Source: an uncultured Prevotellaceae bacterium
GTDB lineage: Bacteria > Bacteroidota > Bacteroidia > Bacteroidales > Bacteroidaceae
Direction: 5' to 3'
Assembly: GCA_902792855.1 (NCBI GenBank)
Contig: CADBBP010000043.1
Span: 1 to 36,082 of the forward strand
DNA: 36,082 bases
Shown piece after piece: positions 28,101-36,082 of this stretch (its first letter is position 1; each line of letters starts with the position of its first letter). The notes below the pieces were generated by a model. It did not search any database, was not told the origin of the DNA, and worked only from the letters and a program-made list of their open reading frames with translations. Made by a program: the position numbers and the translations under genes.

Positions 28101-28470
28101 TTCCTTCACCACCGTGATGAAAGACACCGAGGTGCCCTTCCTCGACGGAGCCAGCTGGAAAGACTACGAGGTGGACCTCTCCGCCTATGCCGGCAAGGAC
28201 ATCTACATCGCCGTGCGCCACACCACCAATGGTGCGAGCAACGTGGCCTTCTTCGACGACTTCACCTTCAGCCACTTCGGCGATGAGACCGGCCTGCGCG
28301 GCATCACCAGCATCAACGACGATGCAGAGGTGAATGTCTATACCATCAACGGCGCATTGGTGAAGAGCGGCCGGGGTGCCAAGACGCTGCAGTCGCTCGC
28401 CAAGGGCGTGTATGTGGTACGCGCCAAGAGCGGCGACACCGTCACCACGCAACGCTTGGTGCGCAAGTAA
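25105..28470 (+). CDS. Secreted multi-domain adhesin-like protein (choice-of-anchor J/D modules) with type IX tail
   Basis: This 1121-aa protein has a signal peptide (residues 1-23, ending GAQ). It has at least four cleaved-adhesin (choice-of-anchor J) jelly-roll modules, recognised by their phrases ILDEDFET, EEILLTPELNL, VVWLDDVSV; NYLTSPRLDL, YFDRVLLP; FPYEENFED, TQEFHLP; and NWIVSKQLHA, VAFFDDFTFSHF. Between them are choice-of-anchor D strands (NRYNFGEMYVGEKHYTEF, about residues 228-310), a fibronectin-III-like segment (about 490-580), and another anchor-D-like segment (about 770-870). The tail (VYTINGALVKSG ... AKGVYVVRAKSGDT ... RLVRK) is a type A sorting signal of type IX secretion. These modules occur in gingipain haemagglutinin regions. 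There is no protease domain, so a binding or matrix role is inferred. Confidence 0.88.
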   Translation: MRKLHASMLMLASTMFVALQAGAQTILDEDFETSTTENYSQPVAVGAGWSTIDSYTGTEKTYVWHNYYSEKGTIGGTHVAGCDGPTYDADPRKGFGPREEILLTPELNLDNTYELAFTFIVSPMNAYENSMYDLQVRVVEDGNLSDAETVFSIQNQAMLKESGILTYPITTWDPHTAKVDLSDWQGKKVKLAFVYKMMTTIANVVWLDDVSVKQHTPDTTPVPVLSTNRYNFGEMYVGEKHYTEFITLTNQGKNGLKITGFDFPEGVGTTLDAETVNLDKYESVTFRMIYTASLLSPATANAVIHTNGGDATITLQATKQVVPEGYTLETFEKYFPPAGWKNNGWDKAFAELEGDVSPYATGSFTDNYLTSPRLDLSEGGNVTFTYRNIFDSEDGSTYQMNDISVEVSYDGGETWTQKWIFNYELATYSETVTVDLGRGTDNSYVRWKNSAIGYDDNGAEEFSNFYFDRVLLPKLFGADDVPCAAYLIKPAVGATDIYPKDVELQWGPAQFADGYKLYVGSNSAANDLINGLDLGEALTYTIPSCDYETTYRWRVVPYNSYGNTPNRDVTTWNFTTQPDASLVTFPYEENFEDKNNLPTGWLSTAAANSYNRTWYVNTFYPYKSENVTSNALTSGYLNDGDQNSVTTQEFHLPADTRMSISFVWGDEHPSDLKVDPTGMVKKQNVEPNNGTSEGIFDICADGEWTTLATISEDGDTKYWISEKFDLGEYAGKTVQFRWTHKSYNAGRDGGTSLAHVVIEELAGNKAVFNKNEWMAGKVNYEKAVNSGEVFTILNRGTNELKVGRAYFGTPNFTSSIEPGTVIAPEEGMKFSMQFNALTTSAVVEDQLTVEFESGLTITLPVSGEALASDILYYAFEEDNPLDYSWTDFTTIDADKKTSFAFGAWWIHFEKSGQVFAFWPGDDEEMYGIMSPVSGHWALVAASPVDDNADNWIVSKQLHATHQSTFKFWVRNWESLQSVLPSPNHHVSVLVAEDNPQKTSSFTTVMKDTEVPFLDGASWKDYEVDLSAYAGKDIYIAVRHTTNGASNVAFFDDFTFSHFGDETGLRGITSINDDAEVNVYTINGALVKSGRGAKTLQSLAKGVYVVRAKSGDTVTTQRLVRK

Positions 28471-28490
28471 GCACCCCATGACAAGCAAGA

Positions 28491-28527
28491 AAGGTAATGA
28501 GCGCATCATGCGCCCATTACCTTTTTT
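28491..28527 (+). terminator. Hairpin terminator after the 1121-aa gene
   Basis: AAGGTAATG (28491-28499) pairs with CATTACCTT (28515-28523) and the stem continues inward with GCGCAT/ATGCGC; a T-run follows. It precedes the next ATG by about 30 bp. Since no new promoter is visible before 28555, some read-through is likely. Confidence 0.8.
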
Positions 28528-28554
28528 CGCAAAACACAACACCGAACAAAGACA

Positions 28555-31035
28555 ATGAGAAGACTATACACCTTATTAATATTTTTCACCCTCGCCGCAT
28601 CGGCCCAGGTCATGGCCCAGAGCCGTGACAAGAGCCTCACCATCACCGTCACCACCGACACCGGCGACAACTTGGAAGGTCAGGAGGTGACGCTGGTGCA
28701 GACCGACTACTCCCTCTCCTACGGCACACTGACGCTCGACGCACAAGGCACCTGCCAGGTGAAGGTGTATGCCGGAGCGCACGAGCTGAGTTGCACACGC
28801 CCCGGTTACGAGCCGGCCACCACGTCATTCACCATCGCCGCCGACGCCCATGAAGCCACCGCCACCCTCCACTTGATGGAAAAGGTGCGCACCCCTTTCG
28901 CCCTGACAGCCACGCCTCGCCACGACGCCTTCACCGGCTCCAACAGCGTGGAACTGACATGGAACACGGAGGCGCCGGCATTCTTCGACGACTTTGAGCG
29001 TTACGAGCCCTTCGCCATCCACTTTGGTGAGTGGAGCGGCATCGACGCCGACTTGGAGGCCGCCGCCCCCATCGTGGGCGACTACCCCAACCGCTGTGTG
29101 ATGCAGTACGCCCAGATTATCAACCCCTTGGAAGTCACCCCCACCTGGTGGTACGACTACCCCATCCTGCGCCCCTACAGCGGCAAGCAGTACGTGGGCT
29201 TCACCCGCACCAGTTCGGGCAACGCCAACGACGACTGGCTCATCTCGCCCGTGGTGACGGTGGGCAACGAGCACGCCCTGATGTTCATGGGCAAGGCCGC
29301 CGACCGTTTCGACGAACGCTTCATGGTGTATGTCACCACGAAGACCGACAACCCCGTTCAGGCCGACTTCACACGCCTCGACCAAGGCAACTACGAAACC
29401 GCCGACTACAAAGGATGGAAGCAATATGAATACCCCCTCGACGCCTACGCCGGGCAGGAGGTACGCTTCGCCATCCGCTACATCAGCCACTACAACATGT
29501 ACGGTTCCTTCATGCTCATGTTGGACGACGTCTATGTGGGCCAGCCCAAGGACTACGCCAACGCCGCCACCAAGGCCAAGGCCCGTCGCAGTCCGCGACG
29601 CTCGGAAGCCAACCCCAACGAACTGTTCCACATCTTCATGGACGGCCAGGAAGTGGGTAGCACGGAGGCATACACCTACACCGTGGGCGACGTGGCCCCC
29701 GGTCAGCACACCATGGGCGTGAAAGCCACCTACCGCGCTGCTGAGAGCGAGCAGACCACCACCACGGTGGAGGTGAACGGCGATTTTGCCACCCTCACCT
29801 TCAACGTCGCCGCACAGAGCATCCTCACCCCCGACGGCCAGACCATCCGCTTAGTGAACACCGCCACCTCGGAGAGCTACGAGCTCACTGTGGACGGCGG
29901 CAAGGCCACCATCCCCTCGCTGCCCTGCGGCGAATACGTGGCCCATATCGACGAGGGAGCGTTCAACGCCTACCAGCAGACACTCGACGTGACAGCCGAC
30001 ATGGTGGTGGAATTGACGCTCACCGACCACATCATCACTCCCTACAACATCACCGCAGGCCATGCCGACAACGGCACGGTGACACTGCGCTGGAACCAGG
30101 AGCTGCTCTTCACAGACAGTTTCGAAGACTACGACGACTTCGCCACCGGCACCTTTGGAGAGTGGCGCACCGTGGACCGCGACCAGATGCCCGTCTATCC
30201 CATCGCCCTTGGCGACATCACCAACGTCGTGTCGTTCCCCGGCTCCGGCACCGCCTCCAACCCGCAGCCCGTGGCACCCCTCGTCTTCAACCCATGGAAG
30301 ACCACGCCCGCCATGCTGCCCACCGACCCGGCCGTCGCCGCCCCCACGGGCGAGAAGACCATCGCATTCTTCTCACCCCAGCGGGCCAAGGCCGACAAAT
30401 GGCTCATCTCGCCGCCGGTGGACGTGCACGAGGGCTACGCCGTGAGCGCCCTGCTCAAGTCCTACGACATGATGTACACCGAGTCGGTGGAGTTCTGCGT
30501 CTCCACGGAAGGAGCCGACCCCTCTGACTTCACCGCCATCAGCACCGCCTCCAACATACCCGCCGGCGAGTGGACGCAATATGTCACCAGCCTCGCCGAC
30601 TACGAGGGACAAAAAGTGCGCGTGGCCGTCCACTACATCTCCTACGACACCTTCTTCCTGCAACTCGACGACTTCACCATCGGCCCGGAGGACGGCGAGG
30701 CCCCCTTCGTGGACTACGGCAACGTGTTGCACTACGACATCTACCTTGACGGCACCAAAGTGGACGAGAGCAAGACACCCACCTACACCTTCGCCAATCT
30801 GGCCGAAGGCACACACATCGTGGGCGTGACAGCGGTGTACCAGGACGGCGAGTCGCCCATGGGCACACTCACCATCACCGTCACCGGCCTCGCCCGCCCG
30901 ACCTTCACCCCGGAGGCCACGACCACCATCAGCAACATCGCCGGCCAGCAAGTGGGCGCCGACCTCTCGCGCCTGCCCCGCGGCCTCTACATCATCCAAC
31001 AAGGCACCCAGCCAAAGACAATCCTGAAACGATGA
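28555..31035 (+). CDS. Secreted gingipain-adhesin-like protein with two cleaved-adhesin modules
   Basis: This 826-aa protein has a signal peptide (residues 1-22, ending VMAQ). Residues ~27-105 form a carboxypeptidase regulatory-like sandwich (GQEVTLVQTD, GTCQVKVYAGAHEL). Two choice-of-anchor J modules follow: one with FFDDFERYEPF, NDDWLISPVVTV and LMLDDVYVGQ (about residues 140-335), and one with FTDSFEDYDDF, DKWLISPPVDV and LQLDDFTIGP (about 515-715). Each is followed by a loop domain with an (I/Y)F/YxDG phrase (FHIFMDGQEVGSTEAYTYTV; YDIYLDGTKVDESKTPTYTF) much like the haemagglutinin repeats of P. gingivalis RgpA/Kgp. The tail ISNIAGQQVG ... RGLYIIQQGTQPK resembles a type IX sorting signal. 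It overlaps the next gene by 4 bp (ATGA), so the two are co-translated. Confidence 0.88.
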   Translation: MRRLYTLLIFFTLAASAQVMAQSRDKSLTITVTTDTGDNLEGQEVTLVQTDYSLSYGTLTLDAQGTCQVKVYAGAHELSCTRPGYEPATTSFTIAADAHEATATLHLMEKVRTPFALTATPRHDAFTGSNSVELTWNTEAPAFFDDFERYEPFAIHFGEWSGIDADLEAAAPIVGDYPNRCVMQYAQIINPLEVTPTWWYDYPILRPYSGKQYVGFTRTSSGNANDDWLISPVVTVGNEHALMFMGKAADRFDERFMVYVTTKTDNPVQADFTRLDQGNYETADYKGWKQYEYPLDAYAGQEVRFAIRYISHYNMYGSFMLMLDDVYVGQPKDYANAATKAKARRSPRRSEANPNELFHIFMDGQEVGSTEAYTYTVGDVAPGQHTMGVKATYRAAESEQTTTTVEVNGDFATLTFNVAAQSILTPDGQTIRLVNTATSESYELTVDGGKATIPSLPCGEYVAHIDEGAFNAYQQTLDVTADMVVELTLTDHIITPYNITAGHADNGTVTLRWNQELLFTDSFEDYDDFATGTFGEWRTVDRDQMPVYPIALGDITNVVSFPGSGTASNPQPVAPLVFNPWKTTPAMLPTDPAVAAPTGEKTIAFFSPQRAKADKWLISPPVDVHEGYAVSALLKSYDMMYTESVEFCVSTEGADPSDFTAISTASNIPAGEWTQYVTSLADYEGQKVRVAVHYISYDTFFLQLDDFTIGPEDGEAPFVDYGNVLHYDIYLDGTKVDESKTPTYTFANLAEGTHIVGVTAVYQDGESPMGTLTITVTGLARPTFTPEATTTISNIAGQQVGADLSRLPRGLYIIQQGTQPKTILKR

Positions 31036-32954
31036 GAAAGACCACCCTCCTGATTTTCGCCCTCCTGGCACTCGCCGCACACGGCCAGCAGCGCATCGAC
31101 CCGCAAGAAGCACACCCCGCACGGTGGGAAAACACCGTGCCACAAGCCTCACAAGCCGCACCGCCACGAAAGGTGGACGGCCTGTCGGCCACCCAGCGCG
31201 CCGTGGGCTACATCGTCGGCAACAACCCCGACAGCATCACCCGCAAGGGAGCGATGGTGGGCACCGCCGGCACCTACCCCGTGGGCGTGGCCATCCCGCC
31301 CACCATCCTCGACAACTATGTAGGCTGCAAGGTGATAGGCATCCGCATGGCCGCCGCGCAAAACTTGGGCAAGGCCAACACCTTCCTCTACACCCTCGCC
31401 AACAACACCCTCTCCACCCCCCTCACCAAGAGCCAGCGCCTCTACGAGGGTTGGAACAACGTCTTCTTCAACGGCGACACCTCCTTGGAGATAGAAGAGG
31501 GAATGACCCTTCTCGCCGGCTTCGAATACACCGAGACCGAGCAGATGTTGGAGGAAGAGAGCGGTGGACTCTGCACCGTGGGAGAGTCTGCGGGCAACGA
31601 CTTCCTCATCTACGCCGACTTGGGAAGCGGAACGGGATGGTATTCCATCAGCAACATGGGGGCTCTCTGCGTGCAACTCATCGTCGATGTGAGCAGCCTG
31701 CCGCAAAAAGCGGTAGAAATGGCTTACCTCGACACGGGCTTCCGCTACAAGAAAGCCGGAGAAAAGGTGGAGATGTATGTCATTGCCGCCAACACCGGAC
31801 GTGAAGACATCAACGGCTACCACATCGCATGCCAGATAGACGACGGCGAGGTGGTGACTTTCGACTACGACGAGACCCTGCGCGAGCAAACGATGGCACA
31901 CCAGCAACCCATCCTCACACTGCCCGGAGACATCGCCGTAGGGCGGCACACGCTGCGCGTCGGCCTCCTCATGGAGGGCGAGACGGCACCCGGCAGCCAG
32001 GAGGCGTGCGACAGCGCCATCTTCTACATTTATGACCATTACCTGGCCCGCCAGCAGAACTACGTGGAGCAATACATCAGCCAGAACGAGTACATGACCT
32101 CCATCGTCAACCCACTCATGAACCAAGTGGCCAATGCCAACAAGGAGATGGCCCTGGTGAACGTACACGCCCCCGGCACCCCCCTCGCCATCGAAGAGGC
32201 AGCCTACCTGCACAAACTCTACGCATACACCCTCCCCTCGTTCACCGTCAACCGCTCCTATTTCCCAGGTGAGAACTACATCGCCTACGACGTGAACGAC
32301 TACGCCGGACAGTATGCCGCACTCGTGCCGGGCATCATTAGCGAACTGGTGCAGCAAGACATGGGCCAGCCAGCCTTCGCCACCATCGAGCTCACCGCCC
32401 AATACGACGAGACAACACGACAACTGACGGTGGACGTGGAGGGCGACTTGGCAGAGGGTGCCCTCGACATCCTCGGCACACCCGCCCTCACCCTGCTGCT
32501 CACGGAGGACAACGTACACTCCCAGCAAATGGTGATGAACAAGGTGACGCTGCGCACCTCCCTGCAGCGCGACTACACCCACAACAGCGTGCTCAGGAAG
32601 TTTGTCACCCCACCACTCGGCGCACCCGTCGAAGTGAGCGGCTCGCGCTACACAACCCACCACTCCACAACCCTCGACCCCTCTTGGAACCCATTGGAAA
32701 TGAAACTCGTAGCCTTCATCACCCGTCCGGCAGAGGAAGTGACCGACGCCAACGTGCTACAGATGGACATCACCAACTGCAACAGTCTCGCACTGGCCCC
32801 GCTCACCTCCATCCACGCCCTTGAAAGCGACGGCGATGGGAAGGCTGCGGAATATTTCCGCGCCAACGGACAACGCGTGAGCGGCGAGCACCCCACCCCC
32901 GGCATCTACATCATCAGGCATGGAGGAAAGAGCCAAAAAGTGGTGGTGAAATAA
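31032..32954 (+). CDS. Secreted protein with degenerate Omp28-like domain and sorting-like tail
   Basis: This 640-aa protein begins with a signal peptide (residues 1-19) and starts inside the stop of the preceding gene (ATGA), so it belongs to the same operon. The middle (residues ~335-560) matches the layout of Bacteroidales Omp28-related proteins: QQNYVEQYISQ, where the family usually has V(L/V)xE(Q/E)(F/Y)T; ANANKEMALVNVHAP; LPSFTVNRSYFPG; and a later FATIELTAQYDETTRQLTVD strand. The C-x-x-C pair expected just after the VEQ(F/Y) phrase is absent, being replaced by NEYMTSIVN, so a thiol redox role is unlikely. Residues ~45-240 form an N-terminal beta domain also seen in adhesin operons (GYIVGNNPDS, GWNNVFFNGD, GFEYTE). 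The tail EYFRANGQRV ... PGIYIIRHGGKSQKVVVK resembles a sorting signal. Confidence 0.8.
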   Translation: MRKTTLLIFALLALAAHGQQRIDPQEAHPARWENTVPQASQAAPPRKVDGLSATQRAVGYIVGNNPDSITRKGAMVGTAGTYPVGVAIPPTILDNYVGCKVIGIRMAAAQNLGKANTFLYTLANNTLSTPLTKSQRLYEGWNNVFFNGDTSLEIEEGMTLLAGFEYTETEQMLEEESGGLCTVGESAGNDFLIYADLGSGTGWYSISNMGALCVQLIVDVSSLPQKAVEMAYLDTGFRYKKAGEKVEMYVIAANTGREDINGYHIACQIDDGEVVTFDYDETLREQTMAHQQPILTLPGDIAVGRHTLRVGLLMEGETAPGSQEACDSAIFYIYDHYLARQQNYVEQYISQNEYMTSIVNPLMNQVANANKEMALVNVHAPGTPLAIEEAAYLHKLYAYTLPSFTVNRSYFPGENYIAYDVNDYAGQYAALVPGIISELVQQDMGQPAFATIELTAQYDETTRQLTVDVEGDLAEGALDILGTPALTLLLTEDNVHSQQMVMNKVTLRTSLQRDYTHNSVLRKFVTPPLGAPVEVSGSRYTTHHSTTLDPSWNPLEMKLVAFITRPAEEVTDANVLQMDITNCNSLALAPLTSIHALESDGDGKAAEYFRANGQRVSGEHPTPGIYIIRHGGKSQKVVVK

Positions 32955-32990
32955 AAAGGAACAAAAAATAGGAAAAATAATGTCACAAAA

Positions 32991-33021
32991 TTTGCTTTTT
33001 GCGGAATAATTCGTAACTTTG
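32991..33021 (+). promoter_or_regulatory. Promoter of the last adhesin gene
   Basis: TTTG (32991-32994), a 19-bp spacer and TAACTTTG (33014-33021) match the consensus exactly. The leader is about 80 nt to the ATG at 33106. Confidence 0.8.
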
Positions 33022-33105
33022 CAAAAACAAAGGGACAACCCACCCCTTGCCAATGACATGAAGAACTGACCAAATCTTTTTTACTCACCAAATCAATCTA
33101 CGCTT

Positions 33106-35517
33106 ATGAAAAGAGCAAAATTACTAATTCTAACGCTGCTCGCCGTGCTCGGATACGGGACGGCAAGTGCAGAGTACGTGGCAGATTTCAACACTGCAAT
33201 CTCCACGCAAAACCATGACTTCGCGGTGGCTTCCAACTGGGGGCACATCGTGGGTGTTTATGAAGATTCTTGGGCCAACGGCTATATGAGCTACAGCTAC
33301 TCGTCGAGCGAAGGCATCGGCGAAAGCGGCACGCTCCTCGCCTACCGCCAGTACGCACAGAACATGTACAACGAAGGTGCTGTGTGCTACGACCTCCTTG
33401 TTACTCCGAAAGTGAGCGGCACGGTGACCCTGTACGTCAAGCCCAGCATATCGGCCACATCCGCCTACCCCGCCTGGGTGGAAATTTATGATGTGAACGA
33501 TGCTGGCACCACCCGTGGTGAGTTCATCCAGAAATTCACCAAGGACGCAGGCTTCGTTGCCGATGAAGAGAATGTAGGATGGTACACCATCACCCTCTCT
33601 GTCGATGTAGAGAAGCGCTTGGGCATCCGCGCACAGTATGTCTATATGGACAACTTCACCGCCACCGACGCCACCATCGTGCCTGAGAAGAAGCTCACCA
33701 TCAATAACATTGCCGACGTGAACGGCGCCAGCACCACCTACTTCGACCAGCAGGCTGATGGCACCATCCTCGCCCGCTACTTGGTGACGCTGACCAACTC
33801 CGGCGACGTGGACCTGAACCCCGGTGACGAGAACTACACCCTCTCCATCTTCAAACGCTCAGCCCCCTCCACCCTTTATGGTGCATTCCCCATCCCCGTG
33901 CCCATCGCCGTGGGCGAGACCTGCGAACCCTTCGAGATGCAAATCTCCCTTCCCGCCGACCAGGCCGGATGGAATTACTGGGATGTGAAGGAGAACATCA
34001 GCGGCACCACCAAGGAAGGCAAAAATTGCGGCACCAACTACTACGAGTCGAAATTCGTGTTCGACAAGGCCGGCACCGCCTACACCAGCAGCCCCTCTCC
34101 CACCACCAATGAGATTGCCTTTGGCAAGGTAAGCGAGTCCACCACCGTGAACTATGAGATTTACAACGCCGGCTCCGCCCCGTTGGTAATCAACCGCTTC
34201 GCCATCGACGCTCCCTTCACCTCCACTGCTCCCGACGGTGAGTTCACCGTGAATCCGAAGGAGAAGAAGGCTATCGACATCACCTTCCCTGCCACTGAGC
34301 CAGGCATTTTCAACGGCAACATCACCATCAACTACACCAATTTCGGCAAAGACGAGGCCACCTACACCCTGCCTGTGTCTGCAACGGTGCTCGACCCGTC
34401 GAAGAACTTCATCACCTTCGACAATGGCAAGACGGGCGATGAGCTCAACGGACAATTCCCTGCTGGCTCCATCCACTACGACCAGGTTTACATCACATCC
34501 ACTGGTACAGGCGACGAAATCAACTACTACCTGGCGAGTGCCACCCCACTCACGAAGTTTGTCACCCCACTCCTCACAGCAGAAGCCGGAGAGACTTTCA
34601 TCTTCGACGCATGGACCAACAGCTCCTCATCATGGGGCACAGGCTATCCCAGCGTTGTCGTTTACACCTCCAAGGACCGCGAGAACTGGACACAGATTTT
34701 CAAGACCGAAAACAATGCCTTGGGTTCCAAAGCTAAGACCTACTCCCTCACCATCGAAGAGGCTGGCGACATCTACTTGGCCTTCGAACTGCTCAACGGT
34801 GCCTTTATCGACAACATCTACGGCCTGACGCTGGCAGAGCAGCCAGAACACAACTGGGTCATCACCGAACAAAGCATCCCCACCACCGGCAAGCAGAACA
34901 ACGACTACACTGCCACCATCACCCTGCATAACATCAACGCAGAGGCTGACGTGGTGGAGTCCGCCACACTCTATGTGGACGGAGAGGCTGTAGTCTCCGT
35001 GAGCAACATTGAACTCCCCGCCAATGCCAAGACTGCCGCCGAGGGTACCAGCCGCAACAGTTACAGCAACATGGAAGCGCCCGTCGTCATCACTCTCAAC
35101 TACAAGCCCCACACCTTCGGCACTCTGCCCGCATACATCGAACTGAAGAGCGGCGAGAAAGTTTATACCACTGAGGAAGTGGAGGTGACCATCGCTGAAG
35201 AGAAGACGGAGAGCCTGCTTGCCATTGGCGATGCCAACACCACCGTCGGCAACATGCCCATCCACGGCACATGGGCCGATGACAGCCAAGGTCTCTCTGA
35301 ATGCGACGTGCTTTACACTGCAGAAATGCTTGCCCAATATGGTTTGAAGGCAGGCGACATCATCTCCTCCATCAACTTCCCAGGAACTCCTTCCGGCGAC
35401 AGAACTTTCAGCAACCTTACCGTTGAGGCTTGGGTAGGCCTTGAGAGCGCCGAGTTGCCGGTGGTGCCGACAAGGACAACATGCAACACGTCTTCCTGTA
35501 CAATGAAGAGGCCGTAA
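33106..35517 (+). CDS. Secreted choice-of-anchor/adhesin-like protein, N-terminal part before a frameshift
   Basis: This frame encodes 803 aa with a signal peptide (residues 1-22, ending ASA). Visible modules are an N-terminal jelly roll (~25-195), a CARDB-like sandwich (~200-300, TLTNSGDVDLNPGDENYTL), a choice-of-anchor D segment (~320-430, EIAFGKVSESTTVNYEIYNA and PATEPGIFNGNITINY), an anchor-J-like module (~430-590) and a further sandwich (~590-700). From about residue 705 (IGDANTTVGNMPIHG) a domain common in Bacteroidetes secreted proteins begins, but after LESAEL the frame turns into PVVPTRTTCNTSSCTMKRP and stops. The rest of the domain continues at once in another frame, so the last ~20 residues are an artefact of a one-base loss. 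Confidence 0.8.
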   Translation: MKRAKLLILTLLAVLGYGTASAEYVADFNTAISTQNHDFAVASNWGHIVGVYEDSWANGYMSYSYSSSEGIGESGTLLAYRQYAQNMYNEGAVCYDLLVTPKVSGTVTLYVKPSISATSAYPAWVEIYDVNDAGTTRGEFIQKFTKDAGFVADEENVGWYTITLSVDVEKRLGIRAQYVYMDNFTATDATIVPEKKLTINNIADVNGASTTYFDQQADGTILARYLVTLTNSGDVDLNPGDENYTLSIFKRSAPSTLYGAFPIPVPIAVGETCEPFEMQISLPADQAGWNYWDVKENISGTTKEGKNCGTNYYESKFVFDKAGTAYTSSPSPTTNEIAFGKVSESTTVNYEIYNAGSAPLVINRFAIDAPFTSTAPDGEFTVNPKEKKAIDITFPATEPGIFNGNITINYTNFGKDEATYTLPVSATVLDPSKNFITFDNGKTGDELNGQFPAGSIHYDQVYITSTGTGDEINYYLASATPLTKFVTPLLTAEAGETFIFDAWTNSSSSWGTGYPSVVVYTSKDRENWTQIFKTENNALGSKAKTYSLTIEEAGDIYLAFELLNGAFIDNIYGLTLAEQPEHNWVITEQSIPTTGKQNNDYTATITLHNINAEADVVESATLYVDGEAVVSVSNIELPANAKTAAEGTSRNSYSNMEAPVVITLNYKPHTFGTLPAYIELKSGEKVYTTEEVEVTIAEEKTESLLAIGDANTTVGNMPIHGTWADDSQGLSECDVLYTAEMLAQYGLKAGDIISSINFPGTPSGDRTFSNLTVEAWVGLESAELPVVPTRTTCNTSSCTMKRP

Positions 35518-36082
35518 GCTTCAAAACAGACGAGACCGTTGACTTTACCATCACCCTCCCCGAGCCCATCGAATGGGACGGCACCTCCAACCTCCGCATT
35601 GCCACCAACATCAACGGCCACGGCACCTATCTGAACTTCAAATTCCCTGCTGACAATAAAAACGGCCTGGGTTGGTACTCACACGGCGGTGGCTCATGGA
35701 GCAGCACCACCATCCCCGTGGCTTACCTCTCACTCGACGTTGAGGAGACAATCTACAGTGCCTTCGTGTACATCAATCCCGAAATGACACCCATCGAAGG
35801 TGCCACCGTCACCCTCTACAATTTAGAGAACGACGTGCAGTACAGCGGCACAACCGATCAATATGGCTTGGTTAGGATTCCTGTGGTACAAGACAAACTT
35901 GCCTACACAGTCACCGTGGAGGCCGAAGGCTTTGAACCCCTTACCTCCGAGGTACTATTCACAGAGAGCGTTATGTTCCAGCAGTTCGGTTTCACCCCAG
36001 CGCCAACACCTGTTGAGTACACCTTCAACGACAAATACGGTTGGGGAACCTTCTTCTACTCCAACAGTGCATACGCCATCCC
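35481..36082 (+). CDS. Continuation of the same adhesin gene in another frame (runs off the right edge)
   Basis: From about 35457 a different frame is open without a stop to the window end; the first ATG in it is at 35481. It reads NMQHVFLYNEEAVSF, LPEPIEWDGTSNLRI and NGLGWYSHGGG, which completes the domain interrupted upstream, then a carboxypeptidase regulatory-like repeat (EGATVTLYNLENDVQY, YTVTVEAEGFEPL). One added G in the GAGTTGCCGG stretch near 35455-35460 would give a seamless AEL-AGGADKDN join. The C-terminus is outside the window. Confidence 0.75.
   Translation, partial: MQHVFLYNEEAVSFKTDETVDFTITLPEPIEWDGTSNLRIATNINGHGTYLNFKFPADNKNGLGWYSHGGGSWSSTTIPVAYLSLDVEETIYSAFVYINPEMTPIEGATVTLYNLENDVQYSGTTDQYGLVRIPVVQDKLAYTVTVEAEGFEPLTSEVLFTESVMFQQFGFTPAPTPVEYTFNDKYGWGTFFYSNSAYAI

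Larger units (their letters stand above)
33106..36082 (+). pseudogene. Whole frameshifted and right-truncated adhesin gene
   Basis: The two frames together make one gene of more than 990 residues. The frame moves by one base between 35451 and 35466, at the boundary where both translations are plausible. A real mutation, a programmed shift and a sequence error are all possible; no slippery heptamer is obvious at the site. Confidence 0.65.

Noticed and set aside
31149-32663. 504-aa open frame antisense to the Omp28-like gene
   Set aside because: Shadow of biased codon use; no start signal or domain.

Overview
The window looks like a chromosomal segment of a Bacteroidales bacterium, most likely a GC-rich member of the Prevotellaceae. 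The reasons are promoters of the Bacteroidetes type (TTTG, 18-20 bp, TAnnTTTG) in front of many genes, many large secreted proteins ending in a short glycine/tyrosine-rich tail of the type IX secretion kind, GLUG and choice-of-anchor J (cleaved adhesin) modules, and Bacteroidales-like housekeeping proteins. No rRNA, tRNA, CRISPR array, insertion sequence or phage gene was seen.

Layout. 1-3471: a left-truncated, propeller + GH2 + malectin-like glycosidase broken by one in-frame stop. 3499-6260 (minus): a Pif1-type helicase with a C-terminal HTH, and an FKBP-type lipoprotein isomerase. 6475-7975 (plus): a thioredoxin-type glutathione peroxidase directly followed by trxB. 8046-12969 (minus): mfd followed by an overlapping sodium:solute symporter. 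13064-14836 (plus): a secreted GH43 arabinanase-like enzyme. 15112-16754 (minus): an AT-rich, dockerin-bearing secreted protein split by a probable frameshift. 17057-21293 (minus): a 1339-aa GLUG-repeat surface protein followed by a 65-aa protein with a strong Shine-Dalgarno. 21569-24782 (plus): a secreted 849-aa protein of unknown enzymatic class overlapping trmD. 25105-36082 (plus): four large secreted genes with adhesin-type jelly-roll modules and one degenerate Omp28-like domain; the last is frameshifted and runs off the window.

How it works together. The peroxidase and thioredoxin reductase form a compact peroxide-reducing pair. The GH2 fusion, the GH43 enzyme and the 849-aa protein are probably glycan-degrading exported enzymes, though no SusC/SusD pair is visible. 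The 25-36 kb block resembles the haemagglutinin/adhesin portions of gingipains but carries no visible protease, so it is best read as a surface adhesin or matrix cluster.

The most interesting points are: the 65-aa YEKP protein coupled to the GLUG protein; the Omp28-like domain with no CxxC; the uncharacterised 849-aa enzyme; the promoter that appears to arise from a 30-bp tandem duplication; and three interrupted genes in one window, all in large secreted proteins. No clearly new multi-gene system was identified.
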